Shown in pieces: positions 9,155-19,082 of a stretch of DNA of 64,000 nucleotides (position 1 is its first letter; each line of letters begins with the position of its first letter). The position numbers were made by a program, and so were the translations under genes. Origin of the DNA: Halorubrum rutilum (GTDB lineage: Archaea; Halobacteriota; Halobacteria; Halobacteriales; Haloferacaceae); the NCBI RefSeq assembly GCF_024494565.1, contig NZ_JANHDN010000001.1:558001-622000 (forward strand), in the 5' to 3' direction. The notes beneath the pieces are model-generated. The model ran no database searches. It saw only the letters and a program-made list of their open reading frames with translations, and had not been told where the DNA came from.

Positions 9155-9393
9155 GCCCGAGCAGAGAGGCGCCCGAAGACCAGGTCGACACGTCCGACGT
9201 GGGCGGCCTCGCAGAGGTGATTCCGGATCCGCTGCTGCCGGTCTGGCGCCGCATCGAGCTGATTCAGGAGTTCCGCAGAACCCACAGCGACACCTACGTC
9301 ACGGCCTTGGAGATACTGACGGCGATCGCGCTGGCCGTCGGGTACGGCTGGTGGGTGCTACTCTACTTCGCCGGCGGCGGCGTCAGCCTGTAG
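9151..9393 (+). CDS. Small single-span membrane protein coupled to the TRAP permease
   Basis: 80 residues. The first 55 are hydrophilic and contain LPVWRRIELIQEFRR, and a single hydrophobic helix near the C-terminus (ILTAIALAVGYGWWVLLYFAG) is followed by GGGVSL. The start overlaps the permease stop, so the gene is translationally coupled and probably makes an accessory subunit. I do not recognise a named family; similar small proteins downstream of haloarchaeal TAXI permeases would support an accessory role. Confidence 0.7.
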   Translation: MSPSREAPEDQVDTSDVGGLAEVIPDPLLPVWRRIELIQEFRRTHSDTYVTALEILTAIALAVGYGWWVLLYFAGGGVSL

Positions 9394-9478
9394 CCGCCGG
9401 CCGACCGGTCGACGCTCCCCCGCTCGCTCGCGGCGCTGCTCACTGCGGACGCGACCGCGGAAACCGGTGGGGCCGAGC

Positions 9479-10951
9479 TCACTCGAACCACTCCGCCGCG
9501 CGCTCGACGTCCTGCGGGATGTGGTACTCGCGCTCGCAGACGTCGTCGAGGTACGACCGCAGCTCCGGCGCGAACTCGGGGTGCGCGCAGCGCTCGATTA
9601 TCAGCTCCGCGCGCTCGACCGGCGAGAGCCCGCGCACGTCGGCGACGCCCTGCTCGGTGACGAAGACGTCGACGTCGTGCTCGGTGTGGTCGACGTGGAA
9701 CGTCTGCGGGACGACCCGCGAGACGGCGCCGTCGTTCAGCGTCGAGGGGAGCGCGCACACCGTGATCAGGGAGTTCCGGTTGAAGTCGGCCGAGCCGCCG
9801 ACGCCGTTTATCATGCGCTCGCCGCGGACGTGCGTGGAGTTGACGTTCCCGTAGAGGTCGACCTCGATCGCGCTGTTCACGCCGATCACGCCGAACTGGT
9901 CGATGAGTCCCGGGTGGTTCGAGACGTCGGCCGGCCGGAGCACCACGTCCTCGGCGTAGCGCTCGACGTCGTCGAAGAGGCGCTCCTGGCCCTCGTCGGT
10001 GAGCGCGAGCGACGTCGCGCTCGCGGCTTCCAGTCCCCCGGCGTCGAGCATGTCGAAGAGGCCGTCCTGGATGAGCTCGCCGAAGTACACCACGTCGCGG
10101 TCGCCGAAGTCGAGCGCCTGCAGCTCGCCCATCAGCGCGTTGCCGAGCGAGCCGACGCCGAACTGGAGGTGGACGGCGTCGTCGAAGACCGGGGAGCGCT
10201 CCAGTTCCCCCCGGAGGAACTCACCCAGGTTGGCGGCGATCGCGAGGTCGTCGTCGGTCGGGTCCCGGAAGGTGTACGTCGAGTCGGGCCGCTCCGTCTC
10301 GACGACCCCGGCGAGCTTCGCGGGGTCGAACGCGACGTGTGCGGTCCCGATGCGCTCGCCGGGGTCGGTGAGGGGGATCGGCTCGCGGTCCGGCGGCGCG
10401 TCCGGCCGGTACACGTCGTGGAGCGCCTGGAGTTCGAGCGGCTGGTGGCGGTTCAGCTCGACGTACAGCTCGTCGGCGGCCTCGACGAACGCGGGGACCT
10501 GCCCGAGCGACGTGGACGGGACGAACCAGCCCTCGCCGACCGCGACCGCCTCGACGACCGCCACGTCGGGGTCGACGAGCCCGCCGTACTGGACCTCGTC
10601 GCCGATCGAGGAGGCGTTGCGGTCGCTGAAGGCGACCTCGCGGGCGTCGGTCTTCTCGCGGGCGACCCGCGACGACTGGTAGGAGAAGCGGCGCTCGACC
10701 CCCCCGGAGCCGACCAGCTCGACGTCGATCTCGTCGCCGACCTTCCCGCTGGCGACGAGCGTGAGCGACAGGTCGCGGGGCGACGACGCCAGCGCCAGCG
10801 GGATCGCCTTCGGGTAGCCGACGCTGCCGAAGCCGCTCGTGAGCACCGTCGCGTCGGCGTCGAGCGCGGCGGCGGCGGTCTCCGCGTCGACGATCGGGAG
10901 GTCGCCGCGGAGCCGGTCCTCGACCGGCCGCCGGTCGGGCCCGCGGCTCAT
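9479..10951 (-). CDS. Acetyl-CoA hydrolase/transferase family protein (CoA-transferase)
   Basis: 490 residues. The N-terminal half has LTSGFGSVGYPKAIP, and the C-terminal half has LQFGVGSLGNALM, FGELIQDGLFDML (carrying a candidate catalytic glutamate), RGERMINGVGGSADF and EHDVDVFVTEQGVADVRG. These are hallmarks of the Cat1/acetate-succinate CoA-transferase group, which moves CoA between short acids through a glutamyl-CoA intermediate (known). It is convergent with the TRAP operon and shares a strand with lhgO and the amidase, suggesting acid activation in the same catabolic district (inference). Confidence 0.88.
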   Translation of the reverse strand: MSRGPDRRPVEDRLRGDLPIVDAETAAAALDADATVLTSGFGSVGYPKAIPLALASSPRDLSLTLVASGKVGDEIDVELVGSGGVERRFSYQSSRVAREKTDAREVAFSDRNASSIGDEVQYGGLVDPDVAVVEAVAVGEGWFVPSTSLGQVPAFVEAADELYVELNRHQPLELQALHDVYRPDAPPDREPIPLTDPGERIGTAHVAFDPAKLAGVVETERPDSTYTFRDPTDDDLAIAANLGEFLRGELERSPVFDDAVHLQFGVGSLGNALMGELQALDFGDRDVVYFGELIQDGLFDMLDAGGLEAASATSLALTDEGQERLFDDVERYAEDVVLRPADVSNHPGLIDQFGVIGVNSAIEVDLYGNVNSTHVRGERMINGVGGSADFNRNSLITVCALPSTLNDGAVSRVVPQTFHVDHTEHDVDVFVTEQGVADVRGLSPVERAELIIERCAHPEFAPELRSYLDDVCEREYHIPQDVERAAEWFE

Positions 10952-11149
10952 CGGCGCCCTCGCGGCGGCGACGTCGGGCGCTGGCTCGGGGCGGTGCGAC
11001 CGTCGGTGGCGGCCCGAATGCGGCCGCCGCGAGTCGGGGTGAACGCGTGGGGTGTCATGGTGTCGAACGCGAGGGACGCGCCGCGCGGGAGCGGTGAGCC
11101 CGACGGCGGCGCCCGGCGAGTGGCGGTCGCAACGTCGGACGGCCGGGAC

Positions 11150-12358
11150 TTAAACCGTCACCTTCGCCGCGAGCCGCTCCGCGATGTGCTCGCCGAACGG
11201 CAGCGAGGAGGTGAGCCCGGGGGAGACGGCGTTGAGGACGTGGACGGCGTCCTCGCGCTCGACGAACAGCGGCTCTTTCACCAGGTCGCCGTCCTCGCTC
11301 ACGAGCTGGGCGCGGATCCCGGCGTAGCTCTTCTGAAGGTCCTCGGCGCGCACGTCGGGCACGAGCTTCTGTGACGCCGTCGCGAACTTCTCCTTGCGGT
11401 ACGACTTGTTCAGCTCCGCCCACGCGACCGAAAGCATCAGCGGCGAGGCGAGCAGGCGCCGGAAGCCGCCGTAGGTGAGCGTCTCCAGCAGCTCGCGGGG
11501 GTTCACGTCGGTGTTGTCGTACGCCTCGCGGCCGAACGCGAGCACCGCGTTCGGGCCGACGATCACCTTCCCGTCGGTGCGGCGGGTGTAGTGGACGCCG
11601 AGGAAGGGGAGCTCGGGGTTCGGCGTCGGGTAGATCATCGTCTCGCAGAGGTCGGCGCGCTCGGGCCGCACCTCGTAGTACTCGCCGCGGAACGGGACCA
11701 CCTGGTACTCCTCGCCGACGCCGACCTGGTGGGCCAGCGTGTCGGCGTGGAGCCCCGCGGCGTTGACGAGGTACGGGACCTCGAACCGACCGTTGCTCGT
11801 CGCGAGCCGGTACCCCTCGGCCGCCTCCTCGATCCGGGAGACCTCGTAGCCGGTGTAGATCGTGACCCCGAGGTCGCGGGCCTCGCGGGCGAGCGCGTAG
11901 ACGTACTGCTCCGAGTCGACGGAGGCGGCCTCCGGGGCGCGGAACGCCGCCTGACCCTCCGCGTGCGGCTCGTGCGCGCGGATCGCCTCGCGGGAGTCGA
12001 GCCGCTCGTAGGCGACGCCGTTGGCCTCGGCCTGCTCGGCGAGGTCGTCAAGCCGCGCCGCCTCCTCGTCGTCCGTCGCGACGACGAGGACGCCCAGCTC
12101 CTCGCAGGGGACGTCGTGCTCCTCGCAGTACGCCTTCATGCGGGCGGTCCCCTCCGTGGCGAACCGCGCCTTCTTCGAGCCCGGCGGGTAGTTGAACCCC
12201 GGGTGGAGCACGCCGGAGTTCCGGCCGCTCTGGTGGGAGGCGAGGTGGTGCTCCTTCTCCAAGACGGCGACGTCGAGGTCGGTGCGCTCGGCGAGGTGTT
12301 TGGCGACCGACAGTCCGACGCAGCCGCCGCCGACGATGGCGACGTCGTGGCGCATCAT
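11150..12358 (-). CDS. lhgO: L-2-hydroxyglutarate oxidase-like FAD-dependent oxidoreductase
   Basis: 402 residues of the DAO flavoprotein fold. The FAD motif GGGCVGLSVA lies near the N-terminus, then the LhgO-type HQSGRNSGVLHPG and NYPPGSKKA segments, VNAAGLHAD in the middle, FLGVHYTRR and GKVIVGPNA, and the C-terminal AVSPGLTSSLPFGE. Homologues oxidise L-2-hydroxyglutarate to 2-oxoglutarate and pass electrons to quinones at the membrane (known). Two adjacent ATG codons are possible starts. The gene lies between a CoA-transferase and an amidase gene; the true substrate could be another L-2-hydroxy acid. Confidence 0.88.
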   Translation of the reverse strand: MMRHDVAIVGGGCVGLSVAKHLAERTDLDVAVLEKEHHLASHQSGRNSGVLHPGFNYPPGSKKARFATEGTARMKAYCEEHDVPCEELGVLVVATDDEEAARLDDLAEQAEANGVAYERLDSREAIRAHEPHAEGQAAFRAPEAASVDSEQYVYALAREARDLGVTIYTGYEVSRIEEAAEGYRLATSNGRFEVPYLVNAAGLHADTLAHQVGVGEEYQVVPFRGEYYEVRPERADLCETMIYPTPNPELPFLGVHYTRRTDGKVIVGPNAVLAFGREAYDNTDVNPRELLETLTYGGFRRLLASPLMLSVAWAELNKSYRKEKFATASQKLVPDVRAEDLQKSYAGIRAQLVSEDGDLVKEPLFVEREDAVHVLNAVSPGLTSSLPFGEHIAERLAAKVTV

Positions 12359-12460
12359 TGGTCGTCCGACGGATCCGGGAGCGGTGTGATATAGGTGCCG
12401 TTCGGGGCAGGCGAGGGCGGCGTCGGAGACGGGCGACCCGCCGGCGACCCGCCGACGACG

Positions 12461-13768
12461 CTACAGGTCGTACTGCTCGCGGACCAGGTCGTCGAGGCCG
12501 CGCGCTTCGAGGACATCGAGGGGCGCCAGCATGTCGAGCTGGACGACGCCCGGGAGCCGCCCGATCTGGACGCCGCCGGTGAACGTGCAGCGCCCCCGGA
12601 CCTCGCCCTCGCTCATGTCCAGCAGCTTCGTCGCGCGGTCGAAGGCGTTCTGGGTGGCGTCGTTGACGGTGGCGCCGGAGCCGACCACCTGGATCGGCGC
12701 CATCTCCGTCTCGGTCTCGACGCCGTGTTCGGCGCCGAGCTCGCGGCCGGCCTCGCGCTCCGCCTCGGTGTACGGCGCGCTGATGAACGGGAGGTCCGCC
12801 TCGTTCGGGAGCAGGACGGGGCCGTCGAGGTCGAGCCCCTCGATCACCTCGACGTCCATGGTGACGGTGCCGCTCACGTCGGTGGTGTGGAGCGAGAGCT
12901 CGCCGTCCCCCTGGTTCGCGTGGAGGTCGCCGACGTAGATCCCCGCGCCGTCGACGGCGACGGGGCAGATCAGGGTGGCGCCCGGCCGGACCTCCGGGAT
13001 GTCCATGTGGCCGTCGGTGCGTTGTTCGAGGTCCGCCTCCGTCTCGACCCCGTAGTCGTGGTCGGCGCCGATCAGGCTCTGGCCGAAGTCGCCCGCGTTG
13101 TGCGAGTCGGGCATCGTCACGGGCGGCGTCGTCCCGATGTTGCCGATAAAGGGCCGGAGGCGACCGAGCGTGCCGGGCATCCCGTCGGGCTCGTAGAGGA
13201 GGATCGGGTGTTGGCGGGAGTTCTCGGGGATGTCCATCACCTCGTCGGCGTCGGTCGCGAGCTCGTGGGCGCCCTCCTTGTCGAGCGTGACGCCGACCGC
13301 GTTCTCGTGGTCGAACGCGACGGTGTAACCGTACTCGAAGCCGAACGAGGAGGCGTTGGCGCCGCACTCGGCACAGCGGATCGCGTCCTCGCCGGTCCCC
13401 TCGACGACCGAGTCGGGCCACGTCGTCCCGCACTCGGGACAGCGGTGGTCGACGAACGGGTCGTCGCGGAACGCCTCCTCGCGCTCGGCCATCGACCCCG
13501 TGCTCGTCGCCATGCTCGTCACCTCCACGTCGCGGATGCGGATCGCGACGGCGTCGCCGACCTCGGCGCCCTCGACGCGGATCGGCCGCGTCACCTCGTG
13601 GCCGCCCCGGAACGAGGGGGTGACCATCGGCCCCCAACACCCCGGCGGCGTGTACGTCCGTATCGTCCCGCCGTCGGCGACGGTTCCGGCCCACTCCTGG
13701 TCGGGCCCCACCAGCCCGAGCGTGTACTGATCGACGTACAGCTCCTCGCTCACTTCCTGCTGTGACAT
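12461..13768 (-). CDS. Acetamidase/formamidase family protein with a zinc-ribbon-like insert
   Basis: 435 residues. Family signs are PPGCWGPMVTPSFRGG near residue 45, the DSHNAGDFGQSLIG stretch, YVGDLHANQGDGE and the C-terminal GVVQLDMLAP. The family hydrolyses short amides to ammonia and the acid (known). Unusually, CPEC at 110-113 and CAEC at 132-135 form a CxxC-x18-CxxC pattern resembling a rubredoxin-like zinc ribbon. It sits upstream of lhgO on the same strand, with about 100 bp between them. Confidence 0.85.
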   Translation of the reverse strand: MSQQEVSEELYVDQYTLGLVGPDQEWAGTVADGGTIRTYTPPGCWGPMVTPSFRGGHEVTRPIRVEGAEVGDAVAIRIRDVEVTSMATSTGSMAEREEAFRDDPFVDHRCPECGTTWPDSVVEGTGEDAIRCAECGANASSFGFEYGYTVAFDHENAVGVTLDKEGAHELATDADEVMDIPENSRQHPILLYEPDGMPGTLGRLRPFIGNIGTTPPVTMPDSHNAGDFGQSLIGADHDYGVETEADLEQRTDGHMDIPEVRPGATLICPVAVDGAGIYVGDLHANQGDGELSLHTTDVSGTVTMDVEVIEGLDLDGPVLLPNEADLPFISAPYTEAEREAGRELGAEHGVETETEMAPIQVVGSGATVNDATQNAFDRATKLLDMSEGEVRGRCTFTGGVQIGRLPGVVQLDMLAPLDVLEARGLDDLVREQYDL

Positions 13769-13873
13769 ACCATATCATCCTACGTGCGAGACCGAAATAA
13801 CGCTACTGCTCGCGGAAGGAGCGGTGAGCGTGCGACCGGTCTCAGACCGGGCGAACGCGACCGGTCAGGCCGG

Positions 13874-14296
13874 CTACGCCGCGCGGTCGGCGGCGCCGTC
13901 GACCAGCTCCTCGGCGACCGTCGCGGCGTCCATCAGGGCGGGGTCGACCGCGAGGTCGGCGACGCCGGCGACGAACTCCGGCAGCGACCGCTCGGCGTAC
14001 GTGACGGCGAGGGCGTCCGGGTTCAGCTCCTTGGCGATCGGGATCCCGGTCGCCTCCTCGACGTCGGTGAGGACGAAGTAGGCGGCCTCGGCGATGCCAG
14101 CGTCGGCGAGCGCGTCGGCGGTGACGAGCCCGTCGATCCGGCGGACCGCGACGCCGAGCGCGGCGAGCTCCTCGCCGAGGCCGTGCTCGTCGGGGCCGGC
14201 GACGACGGCGAGCGCGCCCCCGTCGGTGGCGGGCTCGGCGGCGCGGTCGCCCTCGGTGCGACCGCCGTCGGGGCGGGGGAGTGACTGGCCCGCCAT
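13874..14296 (-). CDS. Small Rossmann-like protein (DUF7126-like), coupled to guaAb
   Basis: 140 residues; ATG 14296 overlaps the TGA of guaAb (TGATG), so translation is coupled. After a variable N-terminal tail comes ALAVVAGPDEHGLGEELAAL, a Rossmann-like beta-loop-alpha start, then AYFVLTDVEEATGIPIAKELNP, recalling NAD-binding TrkA-type segments. Such haloarchaeal proteins downstream of guaAb have been loosely labelled CTP synthetase because of position, but there is no synthetase domain here. Function is not known to me. Confidence 0.75.
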   Translation of the reverse strand: MAGQSLPRPDGGRTEGDRAAEPATDGGALAVVAGPDEHGLGEELAALGVAVRRIDGLVTADALADAGIAEAAYFVLTDVEEATGIPIAKELNPDALAVTYAERSLPEFVAGVADLAVDPALMDAATVAEELVDGAADRAA

Positions 14297-15213
14297 CACT
14301 CGTACTCGATCGTCGCGGGCGGCTTGTGGGTCACGTCGTAGACGACGCGGGCGACGTCCTCGTTCTCGCCGGTGATCCGACTCTGGATCCGCTGGAGCGT
14401 GCTCCAGTCGAGCTCCTGTGCGCGGGCGGTCATCCCGTCGCGGCTCTCGACCGAGCGCACGGCGACGACCCAGCCGTGGACGCGGTTGTCGCCCTTGACG
14501 CCCGTCGCCTTCCCGAGGACCGCGGCGAACGCCTGCCACGGGTCGTACTCCACCAGTTCCTCCTCGACGACGTGCGTCGCCTCGCGGGCGACGTCGGCCT
14601 TCTCGGGCGTCACCTCGCCGACGATGCGGACGGCGAGCCCGGGGCCGGGGAACGGCATGCGCTCGGAGATGATCGCTTCGAGGCCGAGCTCGCGGGCGAC
14701 CTCGCGGACCTCGTCCTTGTAGAGGTCGCGCACGGGCTCGACGATCCCCTCGAAGTCGACGACCTCGGGGAGCCCGCCGACGTTGTGGTGCGACTTGATG
14801 TTCCCCTCCGACTCGATGCGGTCGGGGTAGATCGTCCCCTGCACGAGGTAGTCGGCGTCGACGTCGCGCGCGACCGTCTCGAACTCGTCGATGAACCCCT
14901 CGCCGATGACGTGGCGCTTCTCCTCGGGGTCGGTGACGCCCGCCAGTCGGTCGAAGAAGCGGTCCTGCGCCTCGATCACCCGCAGCGACTCCATGAACGA
15001 GAACGTGTCGCGGATCTCCTCGGTCTCCCCTTTGCGCATCAGCCCCGTGTCGACGTAGACGGGGGTGAGCTGGTCGCCGACCGCCTCGTACGCGAGCGTC
15101 GCCGCGACCGAGGAGTCGACGCCGCCCGACAGGGCGATCACGGCGTTCGCGTCGCCGATCGCCGCCCGGATCTCCGCTATCGCCTCGTCGATGAACGCCT
15201 CCGTCTCGACCAT
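14296..15213 (-). CDS. guaAb: GMP synthase (glutamine-hydrolysing), ATP-pyrophosphatase subunit B
   Basis: 305 residues. The PP-loop SGGVDSS is at 29-35, followed by [12 protein letters not shown] and the GMP-synthase C-terminal dimerisation domain with [13 protein letters not shown] and the ending [11 protein letters not shown]. As in other archaea the glutaminase is a separate polypeptide (not in this window), so this subunit adenylates XMP and aminates it to GMP (known). Its ATG follows directly on the pyrG stop codon with no gap, and its own stop overlaps the next gene, making a tight three-gene operon. Confidence 0.95.
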   Translation of the reverse strand: MVETEAFIDEAIAEIRAAIGDANAVIALSGGVDSSVAATLAYEAVGDQLTPVYVDTGLMRKGETEEIRDTFSFMESLRVIEAQDRFFDRLAGVTDPEEKRHVIGEGFIDEFETVARDVDADYLVQGTIYPDRIESEGNIKSHHNVGGLPEVVDFEGIVEPVRDLYKDEVREVARELGLEAIISERMPFPGPGLAVRIVGEVTPEKADVAREATHVVEEELVEYDPWQAFAAVLGKATGVKGDNRVHGWVVAVRSVESRDGMTARAQELDWSTLQRIQSRITGENEDVARVVYDVTHKPPATIEYE

Positions 15214-16869
15214 CTATAGCCTCACGTCCGCGTTCCGCTCGGTTGTGTCCGTCGATCCCAGCGCCGCCTCCACGAGCGCGACGAACGGCGGGCTCGCGCG
15301 GTCGGGGCGCGAGCGGAACTCGGGATGCGCCTGCGTCCCGAAGAAGAACGGGTGGTCCGGGCGTTCGAGGATCTCCATCCGGTTGTCGGCGCGCCCGGAG
15401 AAGGTCAGCCCGTCGGCCTCCAGCGCGTCGATGTACTCGGGGTTCACCTCGTAGCGGTGGCGGTGGCGCTCCGTGCAGGCGTCGGCGTCGTACACCCGCG
15501 CCGCGAGCGTGCCGGGCTCGATGTCGGTCTCGTGGGCGCCGAGCCGCATCGTCCCGCCCATGTCCTCCGTCTCGTACTGGTCGGGGAGGAGATCGATGAC
15601 GGGGTGTGGCGTGTCGGGGTCGATCTCGGCGGAGTGTGCCCCGTCGAGGCCGAGGACGTTGCGCGCGTGTTCGACGACCGCCATCTGGAAGCCGAGACAG
15701 AGCCCGAGGAAGGGCACGTCGTTCTCGCGGGCGTACCGGACCGCCTCGATCTTCCCGTCCGTGCCGCGGGAGCCGAAGCCGCCGGGGACGACGACCGCGT
15801 CCGCCGACGCGAGCCGCGCCTCGTGCTCCTCGCGGGTCTCGTCGGCGTCGACCCACAGGACGTTCACCTCGGTGCCGGTCTGGATCCCGGCGTGTTTCAG
15901 CGCCTCGTGGATCGACATGTAGGCGTCTTCGAGGGCGTACTTGCCGACGAGGGCGACGTCGAGCTCGCGGTCCCGGTCGCGGGTGACCAGCTCGCGCCAC
16001 TCGGTCGAGCGCTCCGCCTTCGGGAGCGCCTCGTCGGCGAGGCCGAGCCGCTCCATCACGTACTCGTCCAACCCCTCGTCTTCCACCATCAGCGGGACGT
16101 GGTAGATGTCCTCGACGTCGGGGTTCGAGAAGACGGCGTCGGTGGGCACGTCACAGAAGAGGGCGATCTTCTCCTTCGTCGCGGGGTCCAGCCGGTCCTC
16201 GCAGCGCCCGACGAGGACGTCGGGCTGGAGGCCGATCGACCGCAGCTCCTTCACCGAGTGCTGGGTCGGCTTCGTCTTCTGCTCGCCGTTCTTCGAGTAG
16301 GGGACGAGGGTGACGTGGGTGAAGAGGATGTCCTCGTCGTCCTCCTCGTGGGCGAACTGGCGCAGGGCTTCGAGGAACGGCATCGACTCGATGTCGCCGA
16401 CCGTCCCGCCGATCTCGACGAGACAGACGTCGGAGCCCTCGGCCGCCTCGCGGATCCGTCGCTTGATGTCGTCGGTGACGTGGGGGATGATCTGGACGGT
16501 CTTGCCGAGGTAGTCGCCGGCGCGCTCGCGCTCGATGACGTGCTGGTACGTCTTCCCCGTGGTGACGTTGTGGTCGAACGTCATGTCGGTCCCGAGGAAG
16601 CGCTCGTAGTTGCCCAGGTCGAGGTCGACCTCGCCGCCGTCCTTGAGCACGTACACCTCGCCGTGCTCGTAGGGGTTCATCGTCCCGGCGTCGACGTTGA
16701 GATAGGGGTCGACCTTCACCGCGGTGACGTCGAAGCCCGCGTTCGCGAGGAGCCGCCCGGTGCTGGCGGCGGTGATCCCCTTCCCCAGCCCGGACATGAC
16801 GCCGCCGGTGACGAACACGAACTTCCGACCCAGCGACGGGTCGTACCCTGTGTCGGGATCCGTTGGCAT
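15214..16869 (-). CDS. pyrG: CTP synthase (glutamine-hydrolysing)
   Basis: 551 residues, full length for the family. The synthetase domain has [13 protein letters not shown] (P-loop) and [23 protein letters not shown]; the class I glutaminase domain starts near residue 300 and shows [19 protein letters not shown] (nucleophile Cys) and FGTQAHPEF (catalytic His, with a Glu after it). It converts UTP and glutamine to CTP in the cytosol. It is first in the operon with guaAb, linking pyrimidine and purine triphosphate supply, as in other haloarchaea. Confidence 0.97.
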   Translation of the reverse strand: MPTDPDTGYDPSLGRKFVFVTGGVMSGLGKGITAASTGRLLANAGFDVTAVKVDPYLNVDAGTMNPYEHGEVYVLKDGGEVDLDLGNYERFLGTDMTFDHNVTTGKTYQHVIERERAGDYLGKTVQIIPHVTDDIKRRIREAAEGSDVCLVEIGGTVGDIESMPFLEALRQFAHEEDDEDILFTHVTLVPYSKNGEQKTKPTQHSVKELRSIGLQPDVLVGRCEDRLDPATKEKIALFCDVPTDAVFSNPDVEDIYHVPLMVEDEGLDEYVMERLGLADEALPKAERSTEWRELVTRDRDRELDVALVGKYALEDAYMSIHEALKHAGIQTGTEVNVLWVDADETREEHEARLASADAVVVPGGFGSRGTDGKIEAVRYARENDVPFLGLCLGFQMAVVEHARNVLGLDGAHSAEIDPDTPHPVIDLLPDQYETEDMGGTMRLGAHETDIEPGTLAARVYDADACTERHRHRYEVNPEYIDALEADGLTFSGRADNRMEILERPDHPFFFGTQAHPEFRSRPDRASPPFVALVEAALGSTDTTERNADVRL

Positions 16870-16985
16870 ATCGACCGTCCGTCAGGGGCCGGCAAAACCG
16901 TTTCGGACCCACCGTTTCGACTGGACGTTCGTGACGTTCTCGCGGGGGTCGGCAGCCCGGGGACCCGAGCGCCGAGCCGGCCGCG

Positions 16986-18314
16986 TCAGTCGGCCGCGAC
17001 GAGCTTGTAGCACAGCCCGGCCTCGTCCGACTCCTCCGGGGCGCGCTCGGCGTAGTATATCGCGCCGTCGGCGACGAGCGGCGCGCTGCTCACGTCGCCC
17101 CGACCCTCGACGGACCAGGTCACCGAGCCGTCCGCCCGGTCGAGCGCGTAGAGGTTCGCGTCGTACGAGCCGACGAGCACGTGGTCGTTCGTCGCGGTCA
17201 CGCTCCCCGTGATCCACCCGCCCGTCGGGGTCGACCACAGCTCCTCGCCGGTCGCCAGGTCGATCGCGTAGGCGCTGCTGTCGTGGCTCCCGACGTAGAC
17301 CGTCCCGTCGTGGACGGCGGGCGCGCACATGACCCCGCCCGTCCGGCCCGGGTCGGGGTCGTCCGTCGGCGAGACGCTCTCGTCGGTCTCGAACTCCCAG
17401 AGCCCCGTGCCGTCCGCGACGTCGACGGCGGTGACGGTGCCGGCCCACGACGGGACGACCGCGATCCCGCGGCAGACCGCGATCGGGGCCTTGACGTCGC
17501 CGCCGGTGTCGAACGTCCACGCCCGCTCGCGGTCGGAGAGCGACCACGCGTAGACGTGGCCGTCGTTCGAGCCGAAGAGGAAGCGGTCGCGCTCCAGGTC
17601 GACGGCGACCGTCGAGTGCGGGTGGTCGGTCGGCCGGTCGTCGCGCCACTCCACCTCGCCGCTCTCGGCGTCCATGATCACGACGGTCCCGCTCGGCGTC
17701 GCGTACTCGACGGCGACGTACAGCCGGCCCTCGTGGTAGGTCGGGCTGGCGGCCGCCGCGTCGCCGACCTCGGTCTGCCACAGGACCTCGCCGTCCGCGA
17801 CAGAGACCGCGGAGACGACGCCGTCGTAGGTCCCCACGTAGGCCGTGCCGTCGGCGACCGCGGGGGTGCCGTGGCTCCCGCGGTCGTCGTCGGAGATCGA
17901 GGTCGACCAGGTCACGGTCCCGTCGGACGCGATCGACTGGATCCGGCCCGTGTCGTCGGCGAGGAGGACGTCGCCCGACGGCGCCCGTATCGGACTCCCC
18001 TTCGAGGCGGTGTGGTCGCCGCGGTTCGCCGGCACGCTCCACGCCACCTCGACGGCCTCGGGGATCGTCGCGTCGATGTGGCCGTGGTTCCGGAGCCCCT
18101 GCCGGAACTGGGTCGCGAGGCCGTCCGGCGACTGCGGGCGGTCGTCGAGGGCCAGCGGGAGGTCGACGCCCTCGAAGTCGGACTCGACGTCGCCGTCGGG
18201 CGAGTCGGTCCCGTCGGTCGACCGGTCGTCTCCGAGCGAGCTGCATCCGGCGAGCCCCGCGACGCCGACGCCGCCGGCGATCCGGAGCCAGTCGCGACGC
18301 GTTCGTTCGGTCAT
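16986..18314 (-). CDS. PQQ-binding-like beta-propeller repeat protein, Tat lipoprotein
   Basis: 442 residues from ATG 18314; in-frame codons further upstream lack a signal peptide. The N-terminus TERTRRDWLRIAGG is a Tat motif and AGLAGCSS a lipobox, so the protein is exported and lipid-anchored. The body has about seven repeats of the type VxVGTYDGxVxAVxxADGExLWQ, the PQQ/quinoprotein-like propeller blade. Such proteins can be dehydrogenases, but this one lacks an obvious catalytic domain and is more likely a scaffold or binding protein (inference). It stands alone downstream of pyrG on the same strand. Confidence 0.88.
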   Translation of the reverse strand: MTERTRRDWLRIAGGVGVAGLAGCSSLGDDRSTDGTDSPDGDVESDFEGVDLPLALDDRPQSPDGLATQFRQGLRNHGHIDATIPEAVEVAWSVPANRGDHTASKGSPIRAPSGDVLLADDTGRIQSIASDGTVTWSTSISDDDRGSHGTPAVADGTAYVGTYDGVVSAVSVADGEVLWQTEVGDAAAASPTYHEGRLYVAVEYATPSGTVVIMDAESGEVEWRDDRPTDHPHSTVAVDLERDRFLFGSNDGHVYAWSLSDRERAWTFDTGGDVKAPIAVCRGIAVVPSWAGTVTAVDVADGTGLWEFETDESVSPTDDPDPGRTGGVMCAPAVHDGTVYVGSHDSSAYAIDLATGEELWSTPTGGWITGSVTATNDHVLVGSYDANLYALDRADGSVTWSVEGRGDVSSAPLVADGAIYYAERAPEESDEAGLCYKLVAAD

Positions 18315-18500
18315 GGGTAGCGATTCGCGGGTGAGGGTAAAAAGCCGTGTCGCTCGGCGGCGCGGCGGTGCGGCGACGGGGGGCGGTGCGGCGACGAGGG
18401 GGCGGGAGAGCGCGCCCGGAGCGAAAGGCACTCGTGGGTCGCGGCCGCACCGCTCGGTCGGTATGAACTGGTCCCGGTCCCGCCCGCGGTCGCCGCGGTC

Positions 18501-18881
18501 GTGGCGGTCGCGGTCGCCGTGACGCATCGCCTCCCGCCCCTGATCGTCGGGTCGTCGATACCGAACCCGTCGCCGGAGAGCGTCGCGCTGTACGCGGTCG
18601 GCGGACGGTTCGTCTCGTTCGTCCTGATCTACGGCCTCCTGCTCGGCGTCACCGTCGCGGTCGGGCGACGGGGCTCGACCGAGGGCGACGGAGCGACCGT
18701 GCTCGCGACGGGCGTCGTCGCCGCGGTCGCGTACCTCGGCGCGAGCGCCGCGCTGCTGTTCGTCCTCGATCCGAGGCCCGTCCTCGTGAACGCGGTCGCC
18801 GGGGTCGGCTCCGCCGTCGGCGTCGGCGTCCGGTTGGCCGTCGTCGCCTTCGCCGGACTCGCGCTTTCGGAGCGGGTATAG
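18501..18881 (+). CDS. Small hypothetical membrane protein
   Basis: 126 residues from a GTG at 18501. The hydrophobic reading continues upstream without a good start codon, so the true start is uncertain. Three to four hydrophobic helices are visible (FVSFVLIYGLLLGVTVAV, VLATGVVAAVAYLGASAALLFVL, NAVAGVGSAVGVGVRLAVVAF). Codon use (high GC3) fits a real gene. I recognise no family; it is divergent from the propeller lipoprotein gene. Confidence 0.5.
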   Translation: MAVAVAVTHRLPPLIVGSSIPNPSPESVALYAVGGRFVSFVLIYGLLLGVTVAVGRRGSTEGDGATVLATGVVAAVAYLGASAALLFVLDPRPVLVNAVAGVGSAVGVGVRLAVVAFAGLALSERV

Positions 18882-18911
18882 GATGTCTGAGTAGACGGTT
18901 GCGGATCGGCA

Positions 18912-19082
18912 GTGAACGGCTCCGAGATCACGACCGCTTGGTTATAGATAGATGAGCACGGACCGACGGTGAAACCCTCCAAAGCCCCAGCCGCTCGGCC
19001 AGACGCGATTGACACCGGATTACCGGTGAAACCCTCCAAAGCCCCAGCCGCTCGGCCAGACGCGATTGACACCGGATTACCG
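18912..19082 (+). repeat. Tandem array of 57-nt units, each opening with GTGAA (locus 1)
   Basis: GTG codons lie at 18912, 18969, 19026 and 19083, exactly 57 nt apart. The 18969 and 19026 units are identical and share GTGAAACCCTCCAAAGCCCC with the start of the last one. The first unit is divergent; it reads V-N-G-S-E-I-T-T-A-W-L-stop, and its stop codon lies in a TTATAGAT box (18942-18949) 27 nt before the next GTG. The fourth GTG leads into the hairpin element at 19081-19258. A related array lies at 43828-43942 on the other strand. Confidence 0.8.

Noticed and set aside
12395..13765. Long plus-strand frame opposite the amidase gene
   Set aside because: Composition is Arg/Val/Leu/His-rich shadow of a real GC-rich gene; no domain seen.
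18912..19082. CRISPR array
   Set aside because: Units are head-to-tail without unique spacers, and no cas genes are present.
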